A DNA stretch of 64,000 nucleotides from Bacteroidales bacterium (GCA_015061285.1 SUWW01000002.1:217952-281951); one strand, 5' to 3'. Shown: positions 1 through 10,432, counted from the stretch's first letter. Numbers and translations are program-made. Notes: a model not told the origin generated them from the letters alone.

Positions 1-433
1 TTTCGTCTACAACAATGGAAGTTATATGATTCGAAGTATAAAGCTCTCTTTCTTCTAGTAAAATAGCGGTTTTCCCTACTAATTCCTGACTATTCGTATT
101 GTTGAACAATACAGTTCTTTTTTCTACGAAGCCAACAGTTTTTTGTAAAGGTACAAATACGTTTTTGTCAAAGACAAGCTCTCCATTATTGTTTATGTTA
201 GTGGGTCTTATCTGAATATATCCGTTTTTCTCATCGGTTTGCTCATCCTTGCCAGCACCAAATCCAGAAGAAAAACTTACGCATACATCTTTCAATTTTA
301 CGCTATGACTCTGTGTAAATCGATGCAAGAAATTAGATGCATAGTAAATCGGATCCAATCTTCCTTCCAACTCCGAGAAGTTGACAAGGAAGATTTTGTT
401 GGGGTCGATATTTTTGGGTACGCTGTATGGCAT
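1..433 (-). CDS. hsdS: Type I restriction specificity subunit HsdS (3' part outside window)
   Basis: This is the open 5' portion of a gene read leftwards. It begins at the ATG at 431-433 and has no stop before the window edge. The 144 visible residues open with MPYSVPKNI and contain RLDPIYY, which resembles the start of the first target-recognition domain of HsdS proteins. The start lies 3 bp after the stop of the M-subunit gene, so the two are surely co-transcribed. In the family, two such domains separated by helical spacers recognise the two halves of a bipartite DNA site. Whether an hsdR follows cannot be seen. The assignment rests on the short N-terminus plus the neighbour. Confidence 0.8.
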   Translation of the reverse strand, partial: MPYSVPKNIDPNKIFLVNFSELEGRLDPIYYASNFLHRFTQSHSVKLKDVCVSFSSGFGAGKDEQTDEKNGYIQIRPTNINNNGELVFDKNVFVPLQKTVGFVEKRTVLFNNTNSQELVGKTAILLEERELYTSNHITSIVVDE

Positions 434-436
434 AAT

Positions 437-2596
437 TCAAAGTGTTTCAATAAATTTCTTCAATTCTGCGCCAATCACTCCCAAATCGTTCACAGCCGTT
501 TCTTTGCCTGTGGCGTCGTAGCCAATTTCATCGGCAATAGCCATGAATATCGGATAGTCGATGATTTCTTTTTGCAACTCTGCAAGGCGCTCTTCCAACT
601 GCTCTTTCAGCTCCGAAACTTTCTGGTTGTATTTGTCTGCAATCTGTTGTTTCCAAATCTTGAACGCTTCTGTTTTTTCTATCTCTTTTTTGTCGGTTTT
701 GCCTATTGTATTTTCAAATCCTGTGTGGTTTTTCAGAATTTTCTTTTTCTCGGCTTCCCATTTTTCGATGGTTGCCTTATAGTCGGCTTCGCTTTTTATT
801 TTTTCTTTCAAATTCTGCCTTGAGTCTCTTATCTTTTCGCTCTGCTCATCAGTCCATTTCTTCAAGAACAAAACCGAACTTTTTACTCCTGCGCCTTTGG
901 CGGCAAAAGCTTTTTGCGGCATACTTACCACGGCAACAATCCTGAACCATTCGCTAATGTTATTACGCACATATTGCAAAGTACTATTTGTCAAAATTCC
1001 ATCAGGAATGACAATAGCAAGATAGCCACCTTCCTTCAAAAAGTTTCTATCCTGTTCAATAAAAAGCACTTCGGTACTTTGACTGTCGCGTTTTTTTACA
1101 GCCGTATTTTTTGTGTCGAGCCAGTCTACATCTTTTGTGCCGAAACAGAACTGATGCAGATATGCGCTTTCTGTCTGTTTTATCACACTACCAAAGGGCG
1201 GATTTGTGATTATCAAATCGAACGTACCATAAGCAAATCCCGTGTTGGCTGTCTTAGCAATAATAGCCTCATCACGCAAAAGTCCATCACTTGCAATAAC
1301 ATTTGTATGACCATCATCGTGGATAATCATATTCATCTTAGCGGTTCGGGCAATTTGCTCGTTTATCTCTATACCGAACAGGTTATTTGATGCAAAATCG
1401 TGCCAATGTTTGTAATATTCAACAGACCCCTCTTCATAGAAATCGCCAGCCTGCTGTCGCACTTTATCAAGGGCATAAAGCAAGAATCCACCACTACCGC
1501 ACGAAGTGTCGAGCACTTTCGAATCGTTTTTAATCGGGAGCACATCAACAATAAATTTCACAATATTTCTCGGTGTGAAATACTGTCCAAAGTCGCCTCG
1601 AAAATATGTACCCATAAATGTCTCAAACGCCTTTCCTTTACTATCGAGGTCGGTTTTTGAAAGATTTACGCCCTGCAAATAGCTAACTACGGTGCGAATG
1701 CGTTGCGGAGTTAGTCGGATATTGTCCTTGAAAACTTCCTTGTCTCGCTGTTTGCCTTCATCGTAAAGGTCAAAGATGCGTTTGGCAAGGTCAGTGGTTA
1801 TTTTTTGCTCCACCTTGTCAATATCTTGCTGTGATGCATTTTTAGGCTTTCCAATATCGAAAATTTGAAAATCGTATGGCTCACCTTTTTTGCGAGGCTT
1901 ACGCTCGTCCCATATTTTGCAGAAAATCAATTTGTCCAACTCGTCAAAAGCGTCTGATGGATTCAACTCACCACCAGCCCAAAGCGATTGGTGCGCTTTC
2001 TTGAAACGGTTTGTAAGTTCACTTTCCGAAACCTGTTCAAGGTCGAAAAATTGTTGTTTAATTTCATCATTGCCAGCATCCTCTCCCTTTACACGGCCAC
2101 CTTTCACATAGTTGTATTTGGGCACAACCTTGCCATATATCGGGATGTTTGGAATCTGTATGCGCGTCTGTCGTTCCTTATCTATTTGCAGATAAGAATC
2201 CTTGATGCCCGAAGTAGTCCAAATATATTTTACTGTACCAGAAAGTGCGTATGCATAGCTTGCAGCCTGCTCGATGGCTTGCGCAAACTCCGCTTCTGAA
2301 ACTTCTTGTTTTTTGCACTCCACAATGATAGAAGGATTCAGACACATATCATCGTCATAGACAATAATATCAGCCTCTTTTGTGCTTGCCCCCATTGTAA
2401 CCTTCTCGAATAATTTGATTCTGTTTTGAGGGTAATTATAGACGAGAACCAATTTCAGAAACGACTCTGCTTCAACTTGTTCTTCTGGGTCAAGGTAATT
2501 TCGTGATTTGTTTTGGTATATATAGGTAATGCGACTTAAATCGTCGTTAAACGAAACAAGTTTCTTTTCGATCCCTTTTTTTATAATTTCATCCAT
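437..2596 (-). CDS. hsdM: N6-adenine DNA methyltransferase (HsdM-like) with N-terminal nuclease-like domain
   Basis: The protein has about 719 residues, starting at the ATG at 2594-2596; a TTG six codons upstream is less likely. The first 160 residues resemble the HsdR N-terminal (HSDR_N) fold. They show EADIIVY followed by IIVECKK, the spacing of a PD-(D/E)xK nuclease core, then a Gln/Tyr-rich helix. The middle part is an N6 methylase, with DTSCGSGGFLLYA as the AdoMet-binding motif and NPPFGS as the catalytic NPPF motif. The C-terminal 110 residues are charged and probably coiled coil. Ordinary HsdM proteins are about 500-550 residues and lack the N-terminal domain. The fusion resembles BcgI-type R-M subunits paired with a separate S subunit, though that role is inferred. 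Confidence 0.85.
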   Translation of the reverse strand: MDEIIKKGIEKKLVSFNDDLSRITYIYQNKSRNYLDPEEQVEAESFLKLVLVYNYPQNRIKLFEKVTMGASTKEADIIVYDDDMCLNPSIIVECKKQEVSEAEFAQAIEQAASYAYALSGTVKYIWTTSGIKDSYLQIDKERQTRIQIPNIPIYGKVVPKYNYVKGGRVKGEDAGNDEIKQQFFDLEQVSESELTNRFKKAHQSLWAGGELNPSDAFDELDKLIFCKIWDERKPRKKGEPYDFQIFDIGKPKNASQQDIDKVEQKITTDLAKRIFDLYDEGKQRDKEVFKDNIRLTPQRIRTVVSYLQGVNLSKTDLDSKGKAFETFMGTYFRGDFGQYFTPRNIVKFIVDVLPIKNDSKVLDTSCGSGGFLLYALDKVRQQAGDFYEEGSVEYYKHWHDFASNNLFGIEINEQIARTAKMNMIIHDDGHTNVIASDGLLRDEAIIAKTANTGFAYGTFDLIITNPPFGSVIKQTESAYLHQFCFGTKDVDWLDTKNTAVKKRDSQSTEVLFIEQDRNFLKEGGYLAIVIPDGILTNSTLQYVRNNISEWFRIVAVVSMPQKAFAAKGAGVKSSVLFLKKWTDEQSEKIRDSRQNLKEKIKSEADYKATIEKWEAEKKKILKNHTGFENTIGKTDKKEIEKTEAFKIWKQQIADKYNQKVSELKEQLEERLAELQKEIIDYPIFMAIADEIGYDATGKETAVNDLGVIGAELKKFIETL

Positions 2597-2676
2597 AAGT
2601 ATGCTATAAAACAATTATCACTCTCGAATAGAAGCAAACGCTGTTGATTAATAATATGTTAATTCAAAAAATTACT

Positions 2677-3732
2677 TCATTCAATACTGTTTTTGTCGTT
2701 AGTATTCAATTCTTTATGTTGCAATTGAAACAATTCTTTTTGTTGTTCTATTTCTCGTCTGAGTTCCTCCTCGGTGGGCATTAGAGGCATATACTTGGCG
2801 GCAAAAAGATTTTGGTTGTCGTGCAAAACCGAATAACGGGCAATGTCTTTGCTCGTTTCACTGCAAAGCACAATGCCAACAGTGGGGTTGTCGCCATCGG
2901 TACGTTTCAAATCGTTGTACATACGCACATACATATCCATTTGCCCAACATCTTGATGCGTGATTTGACCCTTTTTCAAGTCAATCAGCACAAAGCATTT
3001 GAGAATGTAATTGTAGAAAACGAGGTCGATGTAGAAGTCTCCCACATCAGTAAAAATATGTTGTTGCCGCGCCACAAACGCAAATCCACGTCCGAGTTCC
3101 ACCATAAACTCCTGCAAGTGCGTAATCAAGCCTTTTTCTAAGTCAGTTTCCGCATAATCTGTGCTCTGTCTAAAACCAAGGAACTCAGCAATCAGAGGAC
3201 TTTTTAGGATTTCCGATTTATCGGGAACGGACTTATTTTCAGACTTATCCAAAATCTGCGGCTGCTTAAAGTGCCGTTCAAAATATTGAGTGCTTATGTT
3301 TCGGTCTAATGTTCGCACGCTCCACATCTCTTGCGATGCTGTTTGCAGATACCAACGGGCAGCAACAGGATTCTCCACACGCAAAGTGGTAAGAATATGC
3401 GTCCACGATAAATTGTGCAATCGTGATTGCACAATTCCTATATCATTGTATGTTATGTAAAAGGATCTGAAATACTGCAAATTACGTTTGCTGAAACCTT
3501 TGCCGTATGCAATAGTTAGTTCTTTCGACAAGATTTCTATCAGATGCTTACCATATTCGGCGCGTTCGTTGCCTTGCTGTTCTTGCTCTACAATGCGTTT
3601 GCCAATGTGCCAATAAGAGTTTATCATAACAGAATTAACGGCCCCGTATGCAGCTCGGCGCCCCTGTTCAACGATTTTCTTGATGTCGTTGACAAATGAT
3701 GATTCCGTTATGTTTGAAAGTTCGTTTGGCAT
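2677..3732 (-). CDS. DUF1016 / YhcG-type PD-(D/E)xK nuclease family protein
   Basis: The protein has 351 residues from the ATG at 3730-3732; a TTG two codons upstream was not chosen. The N-terminal half is the helical DUF1016 domain (SYWHIGKRIVE, YGKGFSKRNLQYFRSFY). The C-terminal half is the YhcG nuclease-like domain, where DFYIDLVFYN followed by CFVLIDLKKG gives the D...DxK pattern. Members of this family are commonly found near type I restriction genes in Bacteroidota. Here it lies 80 bp upstream of the M-S pair on the same strand, so it may belong to the same defence operon. Its activity in restriction is not established. Confidence 0.85.
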   Translation of the reverse strand: MPNELSNITESSFVNDIKKIVEQGRRAAYGAVNSVMINSYWHIGKRIVEQEQQGNERAEYGKHLIEILSKELTIAYGKGFSKRNLQYFRSFYITYNDIGIVQSRLHNLSWTHILTTLRVENPVAARWYLQTASQEMWSVRTLDRNISTQYFERHFKQPQILDKSENKSVPDKSEILKSPLIAEFLGFRQSTDYAETDLEKGLITHLQEFMVELGRGFAFVARQQHIFTDVGDFYIDLVFYNYILKCFVLIDLKKGQITHQDVGQMDMYVRMYNDLKRTDGDNPTVGIVLCSETSKDIARYSVLHDNQNLFAAKYMPLMPTEEELRREIEQQKELFQLQHKELNTNDKNSIE

Positions 3733-3756
3733 TAGCAAACACTGTAATTAACTATA

Positions 3757-3786
3757 GTTAGTATTCAATTCTTTATGTTGTAATTG
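3757..3786 (-). repeat. Direct-repeat remnant of a second DUF1016 gene 3' end
   Basis: This 30-bp block matches 2698-2727, inside the 3' end of the DUF1016 gene, at 29 of 30 positions. Read on the minus strand in the same frame, it encodes QLQHKELNTN as the gene does, and then stops after two more codons. It sits just upstream of the DUF1016 start codon. The simplest reading is that it is the tail left by a tandem or allelic copy lost through recombination. Confidence 0.65.
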
Positions 3787-4086
3787 TGACAACACATTAG
3801 GTTAATCAATTTTCCAGTTACAAGTGTTCTGTACTGCTATATAAAACGATTAATCATGCAATATTACGAAATCTTTGTTGAACAAATGCCGAGTACGCAT
3901 GTCGTAAAGACAAAGGACTTAATTTGAAAGATTCTCAACGAGCAATAAATGTATGTGATTTACATACATCAGCAAAAAATCAAAATGCAAATCATATGTC
4001 CCTTGTGCGCAAAGACCATAATCATGTTGTCAACTTGTTAATAATTAATAAATTACTACGAAAAGAAAACAGTTTCGTTAGTTTAA

Positions 4087-5770
<1,684 letters not shown>

Positions 5771-5789
5771 TAGCTATTAGATATTGATG

Positions 5790-5830
5790 AGAGATTTGTT
5801 GTTGTGGTGGCAGCAAATCTCTCTTTTTTG
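5790..5830 (+). terminator. Rho-independent terminator of the ABC-F gene
   Basis: AGAGATTTG at 5790-5798 pairs with CAAATCTCT at 5814-5822 and is followed by a run of six T. Confidence 0.85.
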
Positions 5831-5908
5831 TTCAGTTCTCGCGCAGAAGACACAGATTATAAAGGATATGACTATTGATGTTTATGATGATTTGTGGTAT
5901 GTATTTTT

Positions 5909-5967
5909 CACAATTTGTGGGAAATAAAAATCTGTGCAAATCCGTCTAATCCGTGTATATCTGTGTT
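5909..5967. repeat. Degenerate AATCCGT/ATCTGTG intergenic repeat
   Basis: An intergenic stretch with alternating words of the form AAATCTGTG and AATCCGT (two close copies), preceded by CAATTTGTGGG. Related stretches lie at 14448-14490, 23215-23250 and 31078-31150. It has no coding potential. It appears to be a dispersed, decayed repeat rather than a promoter. Confidence 0.55.
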
Positions 5968-5983
5968 TACATAATACATACGT

Positions 5984-6631
5984 ATGTCTGAAAATAGCAA
6001 CAATAAATCACTGCAAACACTCCCATATTGTGGCTGCGTAGACCATTGGGCGCGCCTTATTTACGGAGGCGGAAAACTCACTGCCGACGGCGTGTACCAG
6101 CGACGCACGTTCCGTTCGCGCACCATAATTATGTCTGCCAATGGTCCGCTTGCTATCACTGTGCCTGTGGTGGCAGAATATGGTAAGCCTTATCGTGATA
6201 TTCGTCTCAACTACGATACCGATTGGTCCACGCAACACCTGCGCGCAATAATGTCGGCGTATAGTAGTTCGCCGTTCTACGAATATTTTATCGACGACTT
6301 TGAGCGCGTCTACAATACTCAGCATGAGTTTTTGGTCGATTTCAACACAAAAATCATGTCCGTCATTGCCGAACTTATCGATGTGCGTATTCCGCAAGAT
6401 ATATGGCAAACAGACAATTCTGAGCATTGCGAAGAAGATTTGCGCATAGCTATTGAGCCTAAATTTCAACATCTGCTACGCACAAGCGAAGTGCCGTATT
6501 ATCAGGTGTTTAGTGATAAATATGGCTTCGTGCCACACTTGTCTATCCTCGATTTGATATTCAATATGGGTCGCGAGAGCCGTCTTATTTTGCGCGAAAT
6601 GGCGGGGTGTAGTGGAGAGAGTAGAGGGTAA
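5984..6631 (+). CDS. WbqC-like family protein
   Basis: A 215-residue soluble protein. The opening TLPYCGCVDHWARL matches the start of WbqC-like proteins (where xPYxPxxxxW is usual), and WSTQHLRAIMSAYSSSPFYEYF matches the conserved central block. WbqC-like proteins are found with O-antigen and other surface-sugar genes, but their activity is not defined. The last residues (CSGESRG) are encoded by a short intergenic repeat that runs past the stop, so the natural C-terminus may have been replaced. There is no sugar cluster beside it here. Confidence 0.75.
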   Translation: MSENSNNKSLQTLPYCGCVDHWARLIYGGGKLTADGVYQRRTFRSRTIIMSANGPLAITVPVVAEYGKPYRDIRLNYDTDWSTQHLRAIMSAYSSSPFYEYFIDDFERVYNTQHEFLVDFNTKIMSVIAELIDVRIPQDIWQTDNSEHCEEDLRIAIEPKFQHLLRTSEVPYYQVFSDKYGFVPHLSILDLIFNMGRESRLILREMAGCSGESRG

Positions 6632-6758
6632 AGAGTAGAGTGGAGAGTATAAAGTTTAGAGTATAAAGTGTAAAGTTTAGAGAGTAGTGTAGTTGCCAAT
6701 TCAATCTACACTACTCTCTACGCTTTTATCTCTACACTTTCAACTTTCAATTTATTCA
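6613..6758. repeat. Heptad-like AGAGTATAAAG / TTTCAAC repeat region
   Basis: Purine-rich imperfect repeats (AGAGTAGAG, AGTATAAAG, AGTGTAAAG, AGTTTAGAG) cover the end of the WbqC-like gene. After a central dyad, pyrimidine-rich words (CTACACT, TTTCAAC, TTTCAAT) appear. The block touches the 3' ends of genes on both sides, so it carries the stop of one gene and lies against the tail of the fucosidase relic. Confidence 0.7.
6678..6727 (+). terminator. Long hairpin terminator built from the repeat
   Basis: TAGAGAGTAGTGTAG at 6678-6692 is a perfect 15-bp complement of 6706-6720, with a 13-nt loop and a short T-rich tail (CGCTTTTAT). It probably ends the WbqC-like transcript. As a perfect dyad it may also work in the other direction. 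Confidence 0.6.
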
Positions 6759-7059
6759 GGTAACATAATAATCGTTGCGCAGTTGCCGTCGGCTTTCATT
6801 TTAGCAACCATTCTGGCGTGCCGGGGTAGTTTTGCTCGATGCTCTCCCACGAAGGCTGGAAAGGTCCGTCGCAGATGGGTATGTCGAGCTGAATATCGTT
6901 GAATGTATTCACGTCGGCCAACGGTACACTGGCCATAGGTTTCGGGCTATCCACTTCGGGAATAGCAGGAACGGCAGGTAGCTCTTTGCCCGCCTTCAGC
7001 TGTGCGTTGGCTGTTACCGCAAGGGTCAGAACGGCAACGGTTGTTAGGAGTCTATTCAT
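6752..7059 (-). pseudogene. Relic of a secreted GH29-like alpha-L-fucosidase
   Basis: The open part (6796-7059, 87 residues) has a clear signal peptide ending VTANAQ. The segment GPFQPSWESIEQNYPGTPEW resembles, from memory, the lead-in to the catalytic barrel of some Bacteroidota GH29 fucosidases. It stops directly after WLLK, where the barrel should begin. In the shifted frame, starting at the overlapping AAAATGA, the sequence continues MKADGNCATIIMLPE and stops at 6752, which looks like a protein tail. An internal deletion leaving head and tail out of frame explains both. It could instead be a genuine small secreted protein. Confidence 0.5.
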
Positions 7060-7169
7060 ATATATTATGCTTATTTACGAGGCGCAAATTAGCCTAAAAT
7101 GGACTTCCGTTGCAACTTTTTTTCTGCTGCTCGCCGCCCTTCGCGTAAAAATGAGGTTCAATATTATAC

Positions 7170-8240
7170 CTACAATGGCTGACCGAAATCACTCAAAGTC
7201 TCTTCCTCTTTTTCGCGGACATACCAACCTATTTGTGGCGTAAAGGTTCCTGTTGCGGCATCGGCATCTACATCGATTATGCCTGCAATGAGCTCATAAT
7301 CATACTCATTCACTACGCCGTTTAGCAAAATTTCTACGTATTTTATAGGTACGCAAACTTGGCTTGGTGATACTGACAAAGTCCAAGCTTGATGTTTGAT
7401 GGTTTTCCCATTCTTATCTGGAAAGAATTTCAATATCCAACCATTAACTTCTGTTGGTCTCGAACCAAATCGAGCGCAACTTGGACCGCGCCATTCGTCA
7501 GTTTCCCATTTTCTAACTATGCTCTTCCAGAAACGTTGCTTGGGTTTGCCTTCTGCTGCCTTGATAAATTGCGTAAGTATGGGTTCTAACTCGTATATCC
7601 AATCTTCCATTCCGAATTTTGCCAATTGCTTTGCCTTCTCAAGCAGATGTCTCCAATCGTCAGCTGTGCCTTGTAGTGTTATGCTTGGAATTCCACAGGC
7701 CGCATAGAATAGTTCATAATCGAAATACGCTTTCACGCAATCCATCAACGTGGCTTCTGATGCTATTCGCGCGTTTTTAGTGGTGGTTGAGAAATCGGCA
7801 GTTATAATATCGGCAATGCCGTTTTTTGTGTTGCGCTTAATCATTGTAGAAAAAGTGTCGACCATTGCCGCCCAATTATATTGCTTGGGATTCAATTGCT
7901 CTTTCAATACTATTTTCAACGTCGCTTTCCCTTCATGTTCGACGAAACGGCTGCGCAACTCCTCAGCATGTGCATTTACATACTTAGAAAAGCCTTGACA
8001 AATGGTAATCCATATCATGTCGGGCGACAACACGAGTGGATGATGGTCGGTATAAGCACTAACGCAGCAATAGTACAAGACATCTTGTCTGCTTGTGTCG
8101 TAATATTTTTTCTGTGGTGCAGGCAAATCCTCGTCCACAACGAATGTTATGCTTGTGTCGGTTTTGGCTATTACTACAGATGCTTGCGCTTGCAAAACTG
8201 TTGCACAAAGAATGAAAGCAAGAGTGGAAAGACGTTTCAT
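7170..8240 (-). CDS. Exported DUF4419-domain protein
   Basis: A 356-residue protein starting at the ATG at 8238-8240, chosen because a signal peptide follows immediately (MKRLSTLAFILCATVLQAQA). The region around HHPLVLSPDMIWITICQGFSKYVNAHAEELR, followed by GK, matches DUF4419, a family of unknown function found in bacteria and eukaryotes. The GIPSITLQGTADDWRHLL block and the later cysteine-bearing segment also fit it. It is the last gene of the set with the ECF sigma factor, 70 bp after the anti-sigma candidate, so it may be part of that regulon. It is periplasmic or surface-located by inference. Confidence 0.75.
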   Translation of the reverse strand: MKRLSTLAFILCATVLQAQASVVIAKTDTSITFVVDEDLPAPQKKYYDTSRQDVLYYCCVSAYTDHHPLVLSPDMIWITICQGFSKYVNAHAEELRSRFVEHEGKATLKIVLKEQLNPKQYNWAAMVDTFSTMIKRNTKNGIADIITADFSTTTKNARIASEATLMDCVKAYFDYELFYAACGIPSITLQGTADDWRHLLEKAKQLAKFGMEDWIYELEPILTQFIKAAEGKPKQRFWKSIVRKWETDEWRGPSCARFGSRPTEVNGWILKFFPDKNGKTIKHQAWTLSVSPSQVCVPIKYVEILLNGVVNEYDYELIAGIIDVDADAATGTFTPQIGWYVREKEEETLSDFGQPL

Positions 8241-8310
8241 TGTAAATATTTTTTGCATGCAAGATAAATATTTATTCCTTCTCAATGAGGCGCTTCCCAT
8301 CATAAATCCC

Positions 8311-8715
8311 CTAATCCATCACCAAAAGGTCATAGCGAATTTTGTCGTTGGCCATGGGCTGCGGTTGTACGGCTGGCGTTTTATGTATGAGCGTTTTGTT
8401 GCCCTTGGGTTGCGTGGCTGTAGGCTGCAATTGCGGCATCGGTATGGCTTGGGCGGTGTCGAGCGTTGTTGGGGTGTCGTTTACGCGTATGTATACCGTA
8501 TCTACTAACGCTGTCATTGGAGCGGTGGATTTCAAGTGACTATCGGTCCAAACGCCAAAGAAGAAGCCAATCATTATGGCGGCAGGAATGGTTACTATCC
8601 AAGCTGGGAAGCGCGTGTGGCGTTTCTGACTCCATGGTGCAATGTTCTGTTGCTCGTTCGATTCGTCGCGAAGGCTGCGTGCCATGCGAGCTATATCTTC
8701 GTTATTTATTTTCAT
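8311..8715 (-). CDS. Candidate anti-sigma factor, single-pass membrane protein
   Basis: A 134-residue protein with a short charged cytoplasmic N-terminus (NEDIARMARSLRDES), one membrane segment (PAWIVTIPAAIMIGFFFGVW) and a Pro/Thr/Gln-rich outer part. Its start overlaps the end of the ECF sigma gene by 14 bp, which is the usual arrangement of a sigma factor and its membrane inhibitor. No FecR or zinc (HxxxCxxC) anti-sigma motif is visible, so the assignment rests on topology and position. Confidence 0.6.
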   Translation of the reverse strand: MKINNEDIARMARSLRDESNEQQNIAPWSQKRHTRFPAWIVTIPAAIMIGFFFGVWTDSHLKSTAPMTALVDTVYIRVNDTPTTLDTAQAIPMPQLQPTATQPKGNKTLIHKTPAVQPQPMANDKIRYDLLVMD

Positions 8716-9244
8716 ATTGCTTGAGTTGTTGTTTTATCGTATTCATGGCTTTGTGTAGTCGCGATTTTACAGTGCCCTCGGCAAGCGCGGTAATCTGTGC
8801 AATCTGCGGAATGGTGAGCTCCTCCTCGTAATGAAGCGAGAAGAGTATAGCGTAGGGCTCGGGCAAGTGGCTGAGCACCTCACGCAGAGCGTTGTGGAAG
8901 ATGTTCATATCAATATTTACATCGATATTATTATCACTAACTACATCCTCGTGTTCGTCGGAGACGAGTGTGAGTTGGTTGCGGAAGTGATTCTTGAGCA
9001 AGTTATACGCAATGGTATAGAGCCACGAGCGGAAGTTGCGCCCGTCAACGTAGCTTTCGCGGGCTGCATAGAGCCGTAAAAACGTATCGTGCATAAAGTC
9101 GGCAGCCAAATCTTTGTCATCGGCGAGTCTTCGCGCGAAGAAACCCTGCAACCGCCGCGCATGACGGTTGTAGAGTTCTTCGAAAGCTCGCTCGCTACCA
9201 TTGGCGGCACGCTGCATCAGCTGTTCGTCGGTTTGCGCCGACAT
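8702..9244 (-). CDS. ECF-type RNA polymerase sigma factor
   Basis: About 181 residues from the ATG at 9242-9244; an ATG six codons upstream (9262) is also possible. Region 2 is seen in AFEELYNRHARRLQGFF and DFMHDTFLRLYAAR, with FRSWLYTIAYNLLKNHFR as the core-binding and -10 recognition helices. Region 4 is seen in LPEPYAILFSLHYEEELTI and LAEGTVKSRLHKAM, a helix-turn-helix for the -35 element. It lies between an upstream secreted protein and a downstream membrane protein on the same strand. It is likely controlled by the downstream gene. Confidence 0.92.
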   Translation of the reverse strand: MSAQTDEQLMQRAANGSERAFEELYNRHARRLQGFFARRLADDKDLAADFMHDTFLRLYAARESYVDGRNFRSWLYTIAYNLLKNHFRNQLTLVSDEHEDVVSDNNIDVNIDMNIFHNALREVLSHLPEPYAILFSLHYEEELTIPQIAQITALAEGTVKSRLHKAMNTIKQQLKQYENK

Positions 9245-9271
9245 TCGGAATGGTATCAGCATCGTGTTGGC

Positions 9272-10432
9272 TTACTTCACTAATAGGTTCAAAATGTTCT
9301 GTTTGTGCTCTTCGCTGAGCGTTGTGTTGGTTACGCCATTGAGTAGCAAACTCTTAAGCCACGTGTAATGCTTCGTGTCGTTCTTTTCATGATAGTATGG
9401 TAGAAGGTCGGCAAGTAGCACAGCATAATTAGCGTTAAGTCGCTGTCCAACAATCCAATCGGGGTGAAACGATACTTTCAAGTATTCAAGTAAATATTTT
9501 TCCTCAACGTTGTGGCGCTTCACAGCCAAATTGTCGTACGAATTCTTAGAATACTTCAGCAGCAATCCTTCGTTGTAGAGATTCTCTTTCCAGGGCTCAA
9601 TATTATTGCTCTGCATCAGCGTAGAGAAGTAAACCTTGTTGCCATACTTATCTATAATTGCCTGAACAAGAGCGTGTTCGTTATCGTAGAAGTCGCTCAT
9701 TTTAGTTATAGGTTTTAGCGAAGGCATAGGTATGTCGAGCTTTTTGAACAACCAGTTGCGGTACTCTTCAAGTAAAAGAAAAGAGAGACAGATGATGGTT
9801 TTGTCGCCATGTACGTTCATGCCTTCTTGAATTAGCCATTTAGGTATGATCGTGGCATCGCCATTACCTATGTATATACCGCCATCGGCCATGCCTTGCA
9901 TCTCGTTGTAGCTATATCGTAGCACATTCTCGGAGTAGATGCCGCTCTCGAAGTACCGTTTTGCCATCTCTGCTTTGCGAGCATCATCGCCCCTCATGGC
10001 AAAGTAGCAAACCCACGTGTCGTAGTCGGCAAATTGCATCTCGTTGGGCAGATTGGCAAGGGCTGCTTCAGCATACGTAATCATATCGTCGCTCAATCCG
10101 AAACCCATTTTTACTCCACGAAAGGCGCAGAAGTTGAATGTATACGTATCAGGAATGGCTTGCTGCATCTCTACCAGCACTTGGTGCGGCAAGGAATTTT
10201 TTGTGGCATTGCGTTCTTTGTATTGCGCTGCTGCGAAGTAGTTACGCCACGCCTCTTCGTTGGTAGGGTTTTGAAGCACAACATTGTGCCACGCCTCGGT
10301 TTGCACTGCATACCATGCCGTATCACGCTCCGCAATGATCATTCCCTCGATTTTCTCTGGTTTGGTTTGTGCTGCCAGCTGTGTTGCTATCATAATACTT
10401 ACGACGCACAACCATGTTTTTTGTTCTTTCAT
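9272..10432 (-). CDS. Secreted protein of unknown function
   Basis: A 386-residue protein starting at the ATG at 10430-10432, placed so that the signal peptide (TWLCVVSIMIATQLAAQ) begins the protein. ATGs 9 and 11 codons upstream are possible. The segment AWHNVVLQNPTNEEAWRNYFAAAQYKER looks like a tetratricopeptide-type helix pair, and the rest is mainly helical. It has no catalytic motif that I recognise. It is the first gene of the sigma/anti-sigma/DUF4419 run and stops 27 bp before the sigma start, so it may supply the signal or be a target of that system. Confidence 0.6.
   Translation of the reverse strand: MKEQKTWLCVVSIMIATQLAAQTKPEKIEGMIIAERDTAWYAVQTEAWHNVVLQNPTNEEAWRNYFAAAQYKERNATKNSLPHQVLVEMQQAIPDTYTFNFCAFRGVKMGFGLSDDMITYAEAALANLPNEMQFADYDTWVCYFAMRGDDARKAEMAKRYFESGIYSENVLRYSYNEMQGMADGGIYIGNGDATIIPKWLIQEGMNVHGDKTIICLSFLLLEEYRNWLFKKLDIPMPSLKPITKMSDFYDNEHALVQAIIDKYGNKVYFSTLMQSNNIEPWKENLYNEGLLLKYSKNSYDNLAVKRHNVEEKYLLEYLKVSFHPDWIVGQRLNANYAVLLADLLPYYHEKNDTKHYTWLKSLLLNGVTNTTLSEEHKQNILNLLVK

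Noticed and set aside
239-823. Plus-strand frame of 194 codons at the left end
   Set aside because: Antisense to hsdS and hsdM; no motif and low-complexity Phe-rich composition.
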